Of a stretch of 64,000 nucleotides of DNA, positions 1-8,444 are shown one piece after another. The DNA is from Gibbsiella quercinecans. Lineage in GTDB: Bacteria; Pseudomonadota; Gammaproteobacteria; Enterobacterales; Enterobacteriaceae. The DNA is taken from positions 1,984,001 through 2,048,000 of the forward strand of contig NZ_CP014136.1 in the NCBI RefSeq assembly GCF_002291425.1. Direction: 5' to 3'. Both the position numbers and the translations under genes were made by a program. Within the stretch, counting starts at the first letter, position 1. Every line of letters begins with the position of its first letter. Below the pieces are notes generated by a model that worked only from the letters and a program-made list of their open reading frames with translations, made no database searches and had not been told where the DNA came from.

Positions 1-54
1 AAAGTGTACAAAGCGGTGGTGGGCCGCCCGCCGCGCAGCGGCAAAAAGAAATAG
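1..54 (+). CDS. rsmC: C-terminal end of a protein, probably RsmC (16S rRNA m2G1207 methyltransferase)
   Basis: Only the last 17 codons and a TAG stop lie in the window; the peptide begins KVYKAV and ends in a basic SGKKK tail. As I recall it, E. coli RsmC ends in a similar FKVYRA segment, and in E. coli rsmC lies beside the leucine tRNA cluster found here at 2261-2591. The identification therefore rests on a short tail plus synteny. RsmC methylates G1207 of 16S rRNA in the 30S subunit. The upstream sequence is needed to confirm it. Confidence 0.6.
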   Translation, partial: KVYKAVVGRPPRSGKKK

Positions 55-64
55 CGCCAAAAAA

Positions 65-87
65 AGCCTCCGCATCAGGGAGGCTTT
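65..87. terminator. Hairpin terminator between convergent rsmC and aldo/keto reductase
   Basis: A 7-bp perfect stem (AGCCTCC at 65-71, GGAGGCT at 79-85) with a 7-nt loop has an A-run on its left and a short T-run on its right. It sits between two convergent genes, so it can serve both strands. Confidence 0.7.
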
Positions 88-107
88 GCATACTGTGCCG
101 CGGGCCG

Positions 108-1100
108 TTAGCCGTTGAGATATGTCATTGAATCCGGCGTATAGCGTTCGCCGGCCACGGCCCCGGACGAGAACACCCGGTCAATCGCCTGCAGCTCGGC
201 CGCCGTCAGCGTAATATCGGCGGCGGCGACGTTCTCTTCCAGATAGCGGCGGCGTTTGGTGCCCGGGATCGGCACAATATGCTCGCCCTGCGCCAACACC
301 CACGCCAGCGCCAATTGCGCCGGCGTTACGCCTTTCTGTTGTGCCAGCCCCTGTACGGTTTTCACCAGTTCCAGATTGCGCGCAAAGTTCTCGCCCTGGA
401 AGCGTGGATTGCCGCGGCGGAAATCATCATCGGCCAGATCTTCCGGGCGCTGGATTGCGCCAGTAAGGAACCCGCGGCCCAATGGGCTGTATGGCACAAA
501 GCCAATGCCCAGCCGCTGGCAAGCGGCCAACACGCCCTGTTCCGCGTCGCGCGTCCACAGCGAATATTCCGTTTGTAGTGCGGTAATCGGGTGCACGCGG
601 TGGGCGCGCTCCAGCGTGGCGACGGACGCCTCGCTCATACCGATATAGCGGATCTTGCCCTCTTTGATCAGATCCGCCATGGTGCCGATCACCTCTTCGA
701 TCGGCACGGTGGGATCAACCCGGTGCTGATAGTAGAGATCGATGGTTTCAACACCCAGGCGCTGCAGGCTGCCTTCAACCGCCCGGCGGATATATTCCGG
801 GCGGCTATTAACGCCGCGCGCGGTAGGATCGGCCGGATCGCGCACGATGCCAAACTTGGTGGCCAGGAAAACCCGATCGCGTTTACCCTTGATTGCCTTG
901 CCCACCAGTTGCTCATTGGTGTGCGGCCCATACATATCCGCGGTGTCCAGCAAGGTGACGCCCAGCTCCAGTGCGCGGTGCAGCGTGGCGATCGCCTCTT
1001 TCTCATCCGCATTGGTAAAGTAGAAATCGCTCATCCCCATGCAGCCAAGGCCAATGGCAGAAACCGACGGGCCGTGGGTACCTAATTTGCGCTGTTGCAT
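108..1100 (-). CDS. Aldo/keto reductase (NADPH-dependent oxidoreductase)
   Basis: The 330-residue protein is a cytoplasmic (beta/alpha)8-barrel aldo/keto reductase that reduces aldehydes or ketones with NADPH. The family tetrad is visible: Asp52 and Tyr57 in DTADMYG, Lys82 in ATKFG and His126 in YYQHRVDP. The C-terminal [13 protein letters not shown] stretch is the cofactor-binding segment of this family. An upstream in-frame extension to 1181 exists, but the ATG at 1100 has a GGGAAGG ribosome site and starts MQQRKLG, the usual family N-terminus. It is transcribed divergently from the LysR gene at 1244, the standard arrangement for a regulator and its target. The physiological substrate cannot be read from the sequence. 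Confidence 0.92.
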   Translation of the reverse strand: MQQRKLGTHGPSVSAIGLGCMGMSDFYFTNADEKEAIATLHRALELGVTLLDTADMYGPHTNEQLVGKAIKGKRDRVFLATKFGIVRDPADPTARGVNSRPEYIRRAVEGSLQRLGVETIDLYYQHRVDPTVPIEEVIGTMADLIKEGKIRYIGMSEASVATLERAHRVHPITALQTEYSLWTRDAEQGVLAACQRLGIGFVPYSPLGRGFLTGAIQRPEDLADDDFRRGNPRFQGENFARNLELVKTVQGLAQQKGVTPAQLALAWVLAQGEHIVPIPGTKRRRYLEENVAAADITLTAAELQAIDRVFSSGAVAGERYTPDSMTYLNG

Positions 1101-1243
1101 TTGCCTTCCCTCATCGTTTGGGTTTGCCTTTGGGGCTATGAACCCCAGCGTGATGACAAAGAGTCTGGTTGTTATCAGCAAAAAGATAAATAATGAAAAT
1201 CTGACATCACTGTTTATAAAAAACCAACAATCAGGGCAAAGGT

Positions 1244-2143
1244 ATGGATCAGATACAGGCGATGCGCATCTTTATCCGCATCGTGGAGTTGGAGAGCTTC
1301 AGCCGCGCCGCGGAACAGTTGCAGATCCCCCGAGCCACGGCCAGCAATACGCTAAAACGCCTGGAGCAACAGCTCGGCGTGCGTTTGCTGATCCGCACCA
1401 CGCGCCATGTGCAGGTGACCGCCGAAGGCACACGCTATTACCAATGCTGCCTGCAACTGCTCGACGCGCTGGAAGAAGCCAACACCCTGTTCCACAGCCA
1501 TAAACAACAACCCGCCGGCAAAGTGCGCATCGATATGCCCCATTCCATGGCGCGCGAGATCGTGATCCCTGCGCTGGAGGATTTTTATCAGCGTTACCCG
1601 GCCATCACACTCGCCATCGGGGCCAACGATACCCACGTCGACCTGCTGCGCGAAGGCGTGGACTGTGTGCTGCGCGCCTGGCATACCGAAGACGAAAACC
1701 TGGTTGGCCGGCGTATCGCACAATTCCCGCAGATCACCTGCGCCTCTCCGGCCTACTTGCGCAAACATGGCGTGCCGGCATCGCTTGATGATCTGCAGCA
1801 TCATCAGACGGTGGGGTACTTTTCCCTGATCAGCAACCGCAACTACCCGCTGGAGTTCTGCCGTGGCGGCAAGGTAGAAATGCGCGAACTGCCCGCGGTG
1901 CTTAGCGTCAGCGGCGCGGATGCCTATGTCAGCGGCGCGTTGGCCGGGATGGGCCTGATACAGGCGAAGCGCAGCTCACTGGCGGCCAGCCTGCAAAAAG
2001 GGGAACTGGTTGAAGTACTGGCGGACACCCCACCTCCGCCGATGCCGGTTTATATCATGTACCCGCCCGGTCGTTTCCTTGCGCCGCGCGTCAGAGTGTT
2101 GATTGATTGGCTGGTGGCGCTGTTCGCAGAACAGCAAATATAG
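1244..2143 (+). CDS. LysR-family transcriptional regulator
   Basis: The 299-residue protein has the LysR N-terminal winged helix-turn-helix (residues 1-60, [20 protein letters not shown]) followed by a periplasmic-binding-protein-like effector domain (about 90-295). It is divergent from the aldo/keto reductase, with 143 bp between the starts, so it probably controls that gene and itself from the shared intergenic region. The effector is unknown. The pair sits between rsmC and the leucine tRNAs, which are adjacent in E. coli, so it looks like a lineage-specific insertion. Confidence 0.9.
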   Translation: MDQIQAMRIFIRIVELESFSRAAEQLQIPRATASNTLKRLEQQLGVRLLIRTTRHVQVTAEGTRYYQCCLQLLDALEEANTLFHSHKQQPAGKVRIDMPHSMAREIVIPALEDFYQRYPAITLAIGANDTHVDLLREGVDCVLRAWHTEDENLVGRRIAQFPQITCASPAYLRKHGVPASLDDLQHHQTVGYFSLISNRNYPLEFCRGGKVEMRELPAVLSVSGADAYVSGALAGMGLIQAKRSSLAASLQKGELVEVLADTPPPPMPVYIMYPPGRFLAPRVRVLIDWLVALFAEQQI

Positions 2144-2191
2144 GGAGATGCCGTTTTTTCCAGCAAACGCCCAGAATCAGGGAAATAACTG

Positions 2192-2219
2192 TTGACGTGC
2201 TCGCCAAAATCTCTAGAAT
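2192..2219 (+). promoter_or_regulatory. Sigma-70 promoter of the tRNA-Leu operon
   Basis: TTGACG (2192-2197) is separated by 16 bp from TAGAAT (2214-2219), followed by a GC-rich discriminator (CGCCTCC). A strong hexamer pair with a GC-rich discriminator is typical of stringently controlled stable-RNA promoters. It lies about 40 bp upstream of the first tRNA. Confidence 0.75.
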
Positions 2220-2260
2220 TCGCCTCCGTGGTTGCATTACTACAGTAATGTTTCTGGCAA

Positions 2261-2347
2261 GCGAAGGTGGCGGAATTGGTAGACGCGCTAGCTTCAGGTG
2301 TTAGTGTCCTTACGGACGTGAGGGTTCAAGTCCCTCTCTTCGCACCA
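2261..2347 (+). tRNA. leuV: tRNA-Leu (CAG), copy 1
   Basis: An 87-nt class II tRNA with the CCA end encoded. The anticodon stem CTAGC/GTTAG holds loop TTCAGGT, giving anticodon CAG, which reads CUG. The long variable arm is GTCC/GGAC. The sequence closely matches the E. coli leuVPQ tRNAs, and this is the first of three tandem copies from one promoter. Which of leuV, leuP or leuQ it corresponds to cannot be decided. Confidence 0.97.
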
Positions 2348-2380
2348 AAAACCACGCGATTTATATTGCACAGCATCTGT

Positions 2381-2467
2381 GCGAAGGTGGCGGAATTGGT
2401 AGACGCGCTAGCTTCAGGTGTTAGTGTTCTTACGGACGTGAGGGTTCAAGTCCCTCTCTTCGCACCA
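2381..2467 (+). tRNA. leuP: tRNA-Leu (CAG), copy 2
   Basis: The second tandem copy is 87 nt with anticodon CAG and encoded CCA. It differs from copies 1 and 3 by one base in the variable arm (GTTC instead of GTCC), which turns a C-G pair into a G-U wobble and keeps the stem. It is separated by 33 nt from copy 1 and 37 nt from copy 3. Confidence 0.97.
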
Positions 2468-2504
2468 CGCTGGTGATATAAATCAAAGCAACAACATCGA
2501 CTGT

Positions 2505-2591
2505 GCGAAGGTGGCGGAATTGGTAGACGCGCTAGCTTCAGGTGTTAGTGTCCTTACGGACGTGAGGGTTCAAGTCCCTCTCTTCGCACCA
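2505..2591 (+). tRNA. leuQ: tRNA-Leu (CAG), copy 3
   Basis: The third tandem copy is 87 nt, identical in the mature sequence to copy 1, with anticodon CAG. I see no clear rho-independent terminator just after it; the next gene (2678-2962) is convergent. Confidence 0.97.
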
Positions 2592-2677
2592 ATTGATGGC
2601 CTGTTTTATCCCCTTTCCCGCTACGGCCTTTTACTTCCCCCCAGCTCAATACATCACCCTAATTAATGCTGCGCGTA

Positions 2678-2962
2678 TCAACCAAAGCTGAAGTTAAGAC
2701 TGATTGCCGCCAGCCCACCGGCCAGCGCCATACAGGAAGGCAACAGCAGATAATGGCGCCAGCGGCTATTGAACAACATCACCAGCGTTACCAGCATCGC
2801 GATCACGATCAGCGTACGCAGTTGCATCATATTCAGATCAACCAACGCCAGCAGCGGCATTAATGCGCAGGGTAACAATACGCCCCAGGCGCTGGCCATC
2901 CTGCGGCCCAGGCACCAGCTGACGCCCCATAGCCCACACGCGGCAATCATGGCTGCAATCAT
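2678..2962 (-). CDS. yjjZ: Small inner-membrane protein, DUF1435/YjjZ-like
   Basis: The 94-residue hydrophobic protein has three or four predicted membrane segments and no known catalytic motif. I chose the ATG at 2962 because GGAG lies 6 nt upstream; an in-frame GTG at 3004 would place the Fur box inside the gene. In E. coli, yjjZ (DUF1435) lies between fhuF and the leuVPQ tRNAs, so position supports the name. A 17/19 match to the Fur box lies just upstream, suggesting iron-repressed expression. Function is unknown, and the family assignment is from memory of length, hydrophobicity and synteny. Confidence 0.65.
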   Translation of the reverse strand: MIAAMIAACGLWGVSWCLGRRMASAWGVLLPCALMPLLALVDLNMMQLRTLIVIAMLVTLVMLFNSRWRHYLLLPSCMALAGGLAAISLNFSFG

Positions 2963-2976
2963 GACAGGCTCCAAGT

Positions 2977-2995
2977 GATAATGATTACCAATATC
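2977..2995 (-). promoter_or_regulatory. Putative Fur box upstream of yjjZ
   Basis: On the minus strand this 19-mer matches the consensus Fur palindrome (GATAATGATAATCATTATC) at 17 of 19 positions. It lies 15-33 bp upstream of the chosen yjjZ start, a position that would block initiation. Confidence 0.65.
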
Positions 2996-3215
2996 ATATA
3001 TCACTTTTTTTCAGTGCGCATCATTTTCGCAATGCCGGCCAAACGCGGATGACAGACTGGCGAAAAAATGCTAGCTTGCCCTAAGAAAATTCCCAAATCT
3101 GGTTGCGTGTTGTACAGCCACACAAAAGAGTGCCAAATTCGGCAACTGATTCACGCGCCGGGAATGACCGACACTTTATTTTCCGACATGCTGTTTTTGT
3201 AAAGAGTGCCCCCGT

Positions 3216-4289
3216 ATGAACGCGCGTTCTTATCAGGAGTTATTGAACAGTAAACACCGTTTGTTATTACTGCTGTTCTTGTTAATGAACGCAGCCTCTG
3301 CAGTTTTTGCGTTATTCGCCCCCTTTAAAGGTACGCCTTCCATCACGCTGGCACTGCTGGGCATTCTGTTGTTTTGCCTGGCGGCATTGTTATATTCACT
3401 GCTCTCGCCGGTGGAATACGCCAATAAAATCCATATTTTCGCGCTGGTGCTGGGCCTGCTGTGGGCAGCCCATGTCTACATTAAAAGCCGCTATATCACT
3501 GATGACGCTCAAAATTTCCTGATGATTAGTCTCATCAGCCTGTTTTTGCTTAGCGCCATCACGCTGACCAGCAATCTATTGGCCTTTTGCCTGCACGCCG
3601 TGCCTTCGGCCATTACCATTTTATGGCTTGACGGCATGCACAACACGTTGCGCGTGTTGTTCACTTTGATACTGCCGATTATTGCCGTCTCGATGCACCA
3701 CATCCTGCTCAAACGCAGTGAAAACTTTACGCAAGAGCTGGTCGCCAACCTGTTCGACGAACGCGACAGGTACAGTGATTTAAGCATGCTCGATCCTTTA
3801 ACCGGTCTGTATAACCGCCGCGGGTTAAAGAGCAAACTGGAAGCGCTGCCGGCGCCAAACCCGGGCCAGCATTACGTGCTATTGCTCGATATCGATCGCT
3901 TCAAAGCCTATAACGATAACTACGGCCATACCATGGGCGATCAGGCCCTGGTGCGCGTGGCCGCCGCGATCCGCGACGCCGTGCGTTCCCGTGATATTGT
4001 TGTGCGCTATGGTGGGGAAGAGTTCCTGGTGCTGTTAACCAACGTCAACGAGGAATATGCCTCACAGTTGGCGGAACGTGTGCGCCAACGGGTAGTGGAA
4101 CTGGAAATACCGCATTATTTCAACCAGTTGGAAACCACTACGGTCACGCTCAGCGTGGGGATAGCAGAGTTGGATGGGCAGGATATGGATGCGGCGATCC
4201 GCGCGGCGGACACGGCGCTTTATCTGGCGAAAAACAACGGCCGCAACACCATTGAACTGGCGAAAAATATCCGCACCATGGCTTCCTAG
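3216..4289 (+). CDS. Membrane-anchored GGDEF diguanylate cyclase
   Basis: The 357-residue protein joins about six N-terminal membrane helices (residues 15-165) to a C-terminal GGDEF domain (about 185-355). The active-site motif is GGEEF at 266-270, metal-binding acidic residues are in LDIDRFK (225-227), and an RxxD inhibitory site (Arg257-Asp260) lies five residues before the motif. It should make cyclic di-GMP from two GTP and be inhibited by its product. The membrane module probably senses an unknown signal. It stands alone: upstream is the divergent yjjZ and downstream is ampH, 131 bp away. No EAL domain is present. Confidence 0.93.
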   Translation: MNARSYQELLNSKHRLLLLLFLLMNAASAVFALFAPFKGTPSITLALLGILLFCLAALLYSLLSPVEYANKIHIFALVLGLLWAAHVYIKSRYITDDAQNFLMISLISLFLLSAITLTSNLLAFCLHAVPSAITILWLDGMHNTLRVLFTLILPIIAVSMHHILLKRSENFTQELVANLFDERDRYSDLSMLDPLTGLYNRRGLKSKLEALPAPNPGQHYVLLLDIDRFKAYNDNYGHTMGDQALVRVAAAIRDAVRSRDIVVRYGGEEFLVLLTNVNEEYASQLAERVRQRVVELEIPHYFNQLETTTVTLSVGIAELDGQDMDAAIRAADTALYLAKNNGRNTIELAKNIRTMAS

Positions 4290-4420
4290 GGTAGGCCATA
4301 AACACAGCGAAAAAACTTTACCCCGCCGCTCTTTTTCCACATGCCACAGCGGCCCGGGCACATTACACTAACAAACCAGTAAGCCTACCCTACTGCTATT
4401 TTTAATATGGATAACTACCG

Positions 4421-5563
4421 TTGAAGAACCGATTCTCCGCATCTTTGCTGGCGCTGGGCCTTTGCGCCATGCCGCTGGCCAGCCAGGCCGCTACTCCCCA
4501 GTTGGCTTCACAGATCGTCGATCAGTATGCCGAGCATATTTTCTATAATAGCGGCGCTGTCGGTATGGCGCTGGTGGTGATCGACGGTAACCAGATCGTC
4601 AACCGCAGCTTTGGCGACACCAGGCCGGGGAATAACCTGCGCCCGCGGCCAGATTCGTTAATCCGTATCGCATCAATCACCAAGCTGATGACCAGTGAGG
4701 TGATGGTAAAAATGGCGGCGGAAGGCCAGGTCAAACTGACCGATCCATTGAGCAAATACGCGCCGCGCGGCACGCGCGTGCCGGGCTATAACAACAGGCA
4801 GCCGATCACCCTGCTCAACCTGGCGACCCACACCAGCGGGCTGCCGCGGGAACAGCCGGGCCAGAAGCCGCCGAAAACGCCGGTATTCACCTGGCCAACC
4901 AAAGCCCAACGTTGGCAGTGGCTGGCGCAGGCCGCTATTACTGTCCCACCGGGCGTACGGGCCGCCTATTCCAACCTGGCGTATGATTTACTGGCCGATG
5001 CGCTGTCGCGCGCCGCGGCAAAACCCTATAACGCCCTGCTGCGGGAAAAAGTCACCGCGCCGCTGGGCATGGTGGACACCACGTTCAGCCCCAGCGCCGA
5101 GCAGTGTTCGCGCCTGATGGTGCCGGCGGCTGGCCCGAGCGCCTGCCGCGATACGACCGCTGCGGCCGGTAGCGGCGGCATTTACTCAACGCCGCGCGAT
5201 ATGCAGCGTTGGATGCAGCAATTTTTGGCGTCCAACAACAGTGGGCCACGCAAAACCACCGCCGCCAGTGAGCAAACCATGTATTTCCAGCGCAACGATC
5301 TGGTTTCGCTGAAAGGCATGGATGTGCCGGGCCAGGCCGATGCCCTGGGGCTGGGTTGGGTTTACATGGCGCCAAAGGATGGCCTGCCGGGCATCATCCA
5401 GAAAACCGGCGGCGGGGGCGGCTTCATTACCTATATGGCGATGGTTCCTCAGCAAAACATCGGCGTGTTTGTCGTCGTCACGCGCTCTGAACTAAGCAAA
5501 TTCACCAACATGAGCGATCCGGTCAACCGGCTGGTCGGTGATCTGCTGGCGAATCGCGGGTAA
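4421..5563 (+). CDS. ampH: AmpH, class C beta-lactamase-like D,D-carboxypeptidase/endopeptidase
   Basis: The 380-residue protein is close to E. coli AmpH along its length. It has a signal peptide (1-23, cleavage near SQA) and the three penicillin-recognising motifs: SITK (Ser85 nucleophile), YSN (183-185) and KTG (328-330, followed by a glycine run). AmpH acts in the periplasm on peptidoglycan peptides and has little beta-lactamase activity. The start is a TTG at 4421; the only nearby ATG (4407) is out of frame and stops at once. It is not next to sbmA as in E. coli. A perfect 17-bp hairpin follows the stop. Confidence 0.93.
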   Translation: MKNRFSASLLALGLCAMPLASQAATPQLASQIVDQYAEHIFYNSGAVGMALVVIDGNQIVNRSFGDTRPGNNLRPRPDSLIRIASITKLMTSEVMVKMAAEGQVKLTDPLSKYAPRGTRVPGYNNRQPITLLNLATHTSGLPREQPGQKPPKTPVFTWPTKAQRWQWLAQAAITVPPGVRAAYSNLAYDLLADALSRAAAKPYNALLREKVTAPLGMVDTTFSPSAEQCSRLMVPAAGPSACRDTTAAAGSGGIYSTPRDMQRWMQQFLASNNSGPRKTTAASEQTMYFQRNDLVSLKGMDVPGQADALGLGWVYMAPKDGLPGIIQKTGGGGGFITYMAMVPQQNIGVFVVVTRSELSKFTNMSDPVNRLVGDLLANRG

Positions 5564-5573
5564 CCGCTCCCTG

Positions 5574-5612
5574 CTGTTCCTCCTCCGGGCCGCCTGCCCG
5601 GAGGAGGAACAG
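5574..5612 (+). terminator. Perfect 17-bp hairpin after ampH
   Basis: The arms at 5574-5590 and 5596-5612 are fully complementary (17 bp) around a 5-nt loop. There is no T-tract after it, so it may act as an mRNA 3' stabiliser or a rho-assisted stop instead of an intrinsic terminator. Confidence 0.55.
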
Positions 5613-5704
5613 CGCAGCGCTCACACTCCTGGCCAAAAACCGTGGTTTGCCCTGCCGCGCTGCACTATGCTGGAAGTTTACCGTGCGACGAGGAACCGAC
5701 CGCT

Positions 5705-6832
5705 ATGCCCACCAGCCTGATGATCGCCAACCGGCAAACCTGGTTCGGCAACGAGACCATTAACCAGCTGATTCCCTTGCTGAAAGCCAATCCTCAGCCC
5801 ACGCTGCTGTTCAGTTGCCGCTCGTTCCTGAACGGTGCGGTGTATGCCAGCATGGAGCAGGCATTGGCGCCGTTATTGGCGGGGATCGAGATCGTCAGCC
5901 ACGAAGCGGCGCCGCAGGAGATCGATGCGTGGGTAGCGCAATGGCGCGGCCGGGTGCAGCGCGTGGTAGCCATCGGCGGCGGCAGCGTGCTGGATGCCGC
6001 CAAGGCGTTTGCCGCCATGGTTGAGCATCCGCTGCCCACGCTGCGCTATCTGGAAAAAATCGGCGACAGCAGCGTCAGCGGCGCAACGTTGCCGTTAATC
6101 GCCATCCCCACCACGGCCGGCACCGGCAGCGAAGTCACGCAAAACGCCGTTGTCACTGATACCCAACAGCACAAAGTCAAAGCGTCGTTGCGCCACCCCA
6201 ATTTCGTGCCGCAGATCGCAATCCTGGATCCGCAACTGCTGCAAGGCGCGCCGGATACGGTGCTGGCCTATTGTGCCATTGACGCCTTTACCCATCTGTT
6301 CGAATCCTATCTGTCAAAAACCGCCAGCCGCATGTCGCGAGAAATGTCACTGGCGGGCATCCGCCACTTTCTCAACGCCTGGCCGGCATTAAACCGCAGT
6401 GATGAAGCACGCGAAGAGATTATGCAGGCCGCTTATCTGGGCGGCCTGACGCTCAGCATGGCCGGCCTGGGGGTGATCCACGGCATCGCCGGCGAAGTCG
6501 GCGCGCTGCGGGCCTACCACCACGGCCACATATGCGGGCGCTTGCTGCTGCCGTTTTTAACGCTGCTGGAGCAAGGCACCGAGCCACAGCAACAAACGCT
6601 GCTGGCGGAACTGGCTCAGCGCCTGTTCCCACAGGCCAAAGACCACCCAGCTCGCTACCTGAACGCCATCATTACCCGCGAGGCGATCGTTCCGTTCTGG
6701 CAGGACGATCTGCCGCTCAGCCAACGGGAGCTGGCCATCAGTCTGGAAAAATCCAATAGCAAAAATTCGCTGATCGGCTATTCGGCCACTCAGCGCCAGG
6801 CGATGATTGCAGCGGCATTTCGCATTGAGTAA
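5705..6832 (+). CDS. Iron-containing (group III) alcohol dehydrogenase family protein
   Basis: The 375-residue protein has the two-domain fold of iron-dependent alcohol and polyol dehydrogenases. The NAD(P)-binding glycine motif GGGSVLDAAK is at 91-100 and a second nucleotide segment TTAGTGSE at 136-143. Likely metal ligands are Asp193 and His197 in AIDAFTHLFE, His259, and a histidine in YHHGH (271-275). I chose the ATG at 5705 because GAGGAA precedes it and the upstream extension has no family similarity. It oxidises an alcohol or reduces an aldehyde with NAD(P)H; the substrate is unknown. It follows ampH after the hairpin and is probably expressed separately. Confidence 0.9.
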   Translation: MPTSLMIANRQTWFGNETINQLIPLLKANPQPTLLFSCRSFLNGAVYASMEQALAPLLAGIEIVSHEAAPQEIDAWVAQWRGRVQRVVAIGGGSVLDAAKAFAAMVEHPLPTLRYLEKIGDSSVSGATLPLIAIPTTAGTGSEVTQNAVVTDTQQHKVKASLRHPNFVPQIAILDPQLLQGAPDTVLAYCAIDAFTHLFESYLSKTASRMSREMSLAGIRHFLNAWPALNRSDEAREEIMQAAYLGGLTLSMAGLGVIHGIAGEVGALRAYHHGHICGRLLLPFLTLLEQGTEPQQQTLLAELAQRLFPQAKDHPARYLNAIITREAIVPFWQDDLPLSQRELAISLEKSNSKNSLIGYSATQRQAMIAAAFRIE

Positions 6833-6902
6833 CGTTTCCGCTTTCAGCACAACACGGTAAATGGCGGGTATACTCCCCCCGTTAACGCATAGGAGAGCGA
6901 AG

Positions 6903-6995
6903 ATGAGTATTATCGATTGGATCCTGACCGGCATTGCCGCGGGCCTGATTATCGGCGCGCTGATGAAGATTTTCGGCAAGAAAAAGGATCGCTGA
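6903..6995 (+). CDS. 30-residue single-span membrane peptide
   Basis: The ORF starts ATG with a good ribosome site (AGGAGAG, 6 nt spacing) and encodes 30 residues: a short polar start (MSIIDW), a hydrophobic helix rich in Gly, Ala and Ile, then a basic tail (KIFGKKKDR). This is the layout of a small inner-membrane protein with its tail in the cytoplasm. A TATACT box lies 28 bp upstream and a 9-bp hairpin follows, so it looks like an independent transcription unit. I do not recognise the family. Confidence 0.6.
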   Translation: MSIIDWILTGIAAGLIIGALMKIFGKKKDR

Positions 6996-7011
6996 AGGCC
7001 TATAGATCGAC

Positions 7012-7034
7012 ATGGGGCGCAATCAGCGCCCCAT
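7012..7034. terminator. Hairpin between the small peptide gene and ldtB
   Basis: A 9-bp perfect stem (7012-7020 with 7026-7034) has a 5-nt loop. It lies between convergent genes with only short T-runs, so it is a moderate terminator on either strand. Confidence 0.6.
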
Positions 7035-7067
7035 TAATAGCAATTCTTCAGGCAGTGCCCTAACGAA

Positions 7068-7988
7068 TCAATTCACTTTCACCGGCATACCGGAACGCAT
7101 TTTAATGGCATCGTCCACGTTATTCTGGTTAATCGCCGCATCTATCAGCACTTTGCCGACCGGCGCGGAAATGGTGAGAGGCACTGGCTCTTTGGACTGC
7201 AGCTCTTCCTCACTGGCGGACAGCGGGTTGTGCACTTCCAAATAGCGAGAACCGTCCGGCTCAACGCTCGCTTTTACCGGTTCGTTGATAAACTGCACGC
7301 GGGTACCTACCGGCACGTTATCAAACAGGTACTTGATATCATCGGCACGCAAACGCACGCAGCCGTGGCTGACGCGCAGCCCAATGCCAAAGTTGGCGTT
7401 GGTGCCGTGGATGGCATACAGGCGGCCCACGTACAGCGCATACAGCCCCATCGGGTTATCCGGGCCAGCAGGGTACACCGCCGGCAGGATTTCCCCTTGG
7501 GCGGCGTATTCTTCGCGCATTTTGGCGGTCGGCGTCCAGGTTGGGCCGTCTTTCTTACGCTGCACGCTGGTTACCCAGTTCTGCGGCGTGTCTTTGCCCA
7601 ACTGGCCGATACCAATCGGCAACACCACGACGGTGTTAGAACCTTTCGGGTAGTAGTACAAACGCATCTCGGCGCTGTTGACCACAATCCCCTGGTGCGG
7701 GGTATCTGGCAAAATCAACTGCTGCGGGATGGTCAGCGTACTGCCCGGCAGCGGCAGGAACGGATCCACACCGGGGTTAGCTTCCAACATGTTGCTCAGG
7801 CCCATCTGATACTGGGCGGCAAAGCTTTCCAACGGCAGCTTGCTGTCTGCCGGCACCTGGATCTGGATATTCTCCCCCACCAGGCGGCTGCCCTTGGGAG
7901 GCAGCGGGTAGACAACGGCAAAGGCAGCCTGGCTGAATGCAACCAGCGCTGTAAACAGGGTTAATAACGCGCGAATGCTCATTTTCAT
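7068..7988 (-). CDS. ldtB: L,D-transpeptidase LdtB (YbiS), attaches Braun lipoprotein to peptidoglycan
   Basis: The 306-residue protein matches E. coli YbiS/LdtB along its length. It has a signal peptide (1-24), a LysM-like segment (about 42-90) and a YkuD catalytic domain with the SHGCVRLR motif: nucleophile Cys210, with His208 and His194 (AIHGTN). In the periplasm it links the Lpp C-terminal lysine to meso-diaminopimelate. The start at 7988 gives MKMSIR, aligning with E. coli MNMKLK; an ATG at 7982 is also possible. A longer ORF to 8111 runs through the promoter and is rejected. It is monocistronic here. Confidence 0.95.
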   Translation of the reverse strand: MKMSIRALLTLFTALVAFSQAAFAVVYPLPPKGSRLVGENIQIQVPADSKLPLESFAAQYQMGLSNMLEANPGVDPFLPLPGSTLTIPQQLILPDTPHQGIVVNSAEMRLYYYPKGSNTVVVLPIGIGQLGKDTPQNWVTSVQRKKDGPTWTPTAKMREEYAAQGEILPAVYPAGPDNPMGLYALYVGRLYAIHGTNANFGIGLRVSHGCVRLRADDIKYLFDNVPVGTRVQFINEPVKASVEPDGSRYLEVHNPLSASEEELQSKEPVPLTISAPVGKVLIDAAINQNNVDDAIKMRSGMPVKVN

Positions 7989-8058
7989 CTTCGTATAGTG
8001 GTGGCCGCACTGGCGGTAATAGACATCGGTTATGGGCGGCCATAAAGACCGGATGCGC

Positions 8059-8088
8059 ATTATATGTTCACTTGGCCCAAAGAGTGAA
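8059..8088 (-). promoter_or_regulatory. Probable sigma-70 promoter of ldtB
   Basis: On the minus strand a perfect TATAAT (8064-8059) is preceded at 18 bp by TTCACT (8088-8083, 4 of 6 matches to the -35 consensus). It would start transcription about 65 bp before the ldtB ATG. Confidence 0.5.
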
Positions 8089-8425
8089 ACATTCCCGGTT
8101 TCATATCGCACTTTTTTGTAACCCGGTACTGCTTACTACGGTATTTTTGTTAAACCGCCAGAGCCGGCGCCACGCCGACAGTTCAGGCAGCTTAAGGCCT
8201 GGGCGCCGAAAAAAGCGTGCCGATTCATCGCGCTATACCGCCGCGCACGCTGGATCTTTACGCCTGATTTTCAGAAAATTCCCAACCATATCCACCACAT
8301 AGCACAACGCCTTAACGCGGTGTCCCCCACGCAGCCGAACACACAAAACGATCGCGCCGCCTAACGAAAAAAGCGCGCCATGTCACGCGCGGATACTGAA
8401 AAGAAAATAACTGCCATTTGAGAAA

Positions 8426-8444
8426 AATAATGATTATTATTCTT
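8426..8444. promoter_or_regulatory. Putative Fur box upstream of yncE
   Basis: The 19-mer matches the Fur consensus at 15 of 19 positions on the minus strand and 14 on the plus strand. E. coli yncE is iron- and Fur-regulated, which supports the call, although the site lies about 120 bp before the start codon. Confidence 0.5.

Noticed and set aside
2107-2476. Short ORFs translating the tRNA-Leu genes (peptides containing MAELVDALASGVSVL)
   Set aside because: They are translations of tRNA sequence, a common misannotation; the tRNAs themselves are clear.
2261-2591. Integration site of a genomic island at the tRNA-Leu cluster
   Set aside because: No integrase, no partial tRNA duplicate and no mobile gene is seen on either side; the three copies are full-length functional tRNAs.
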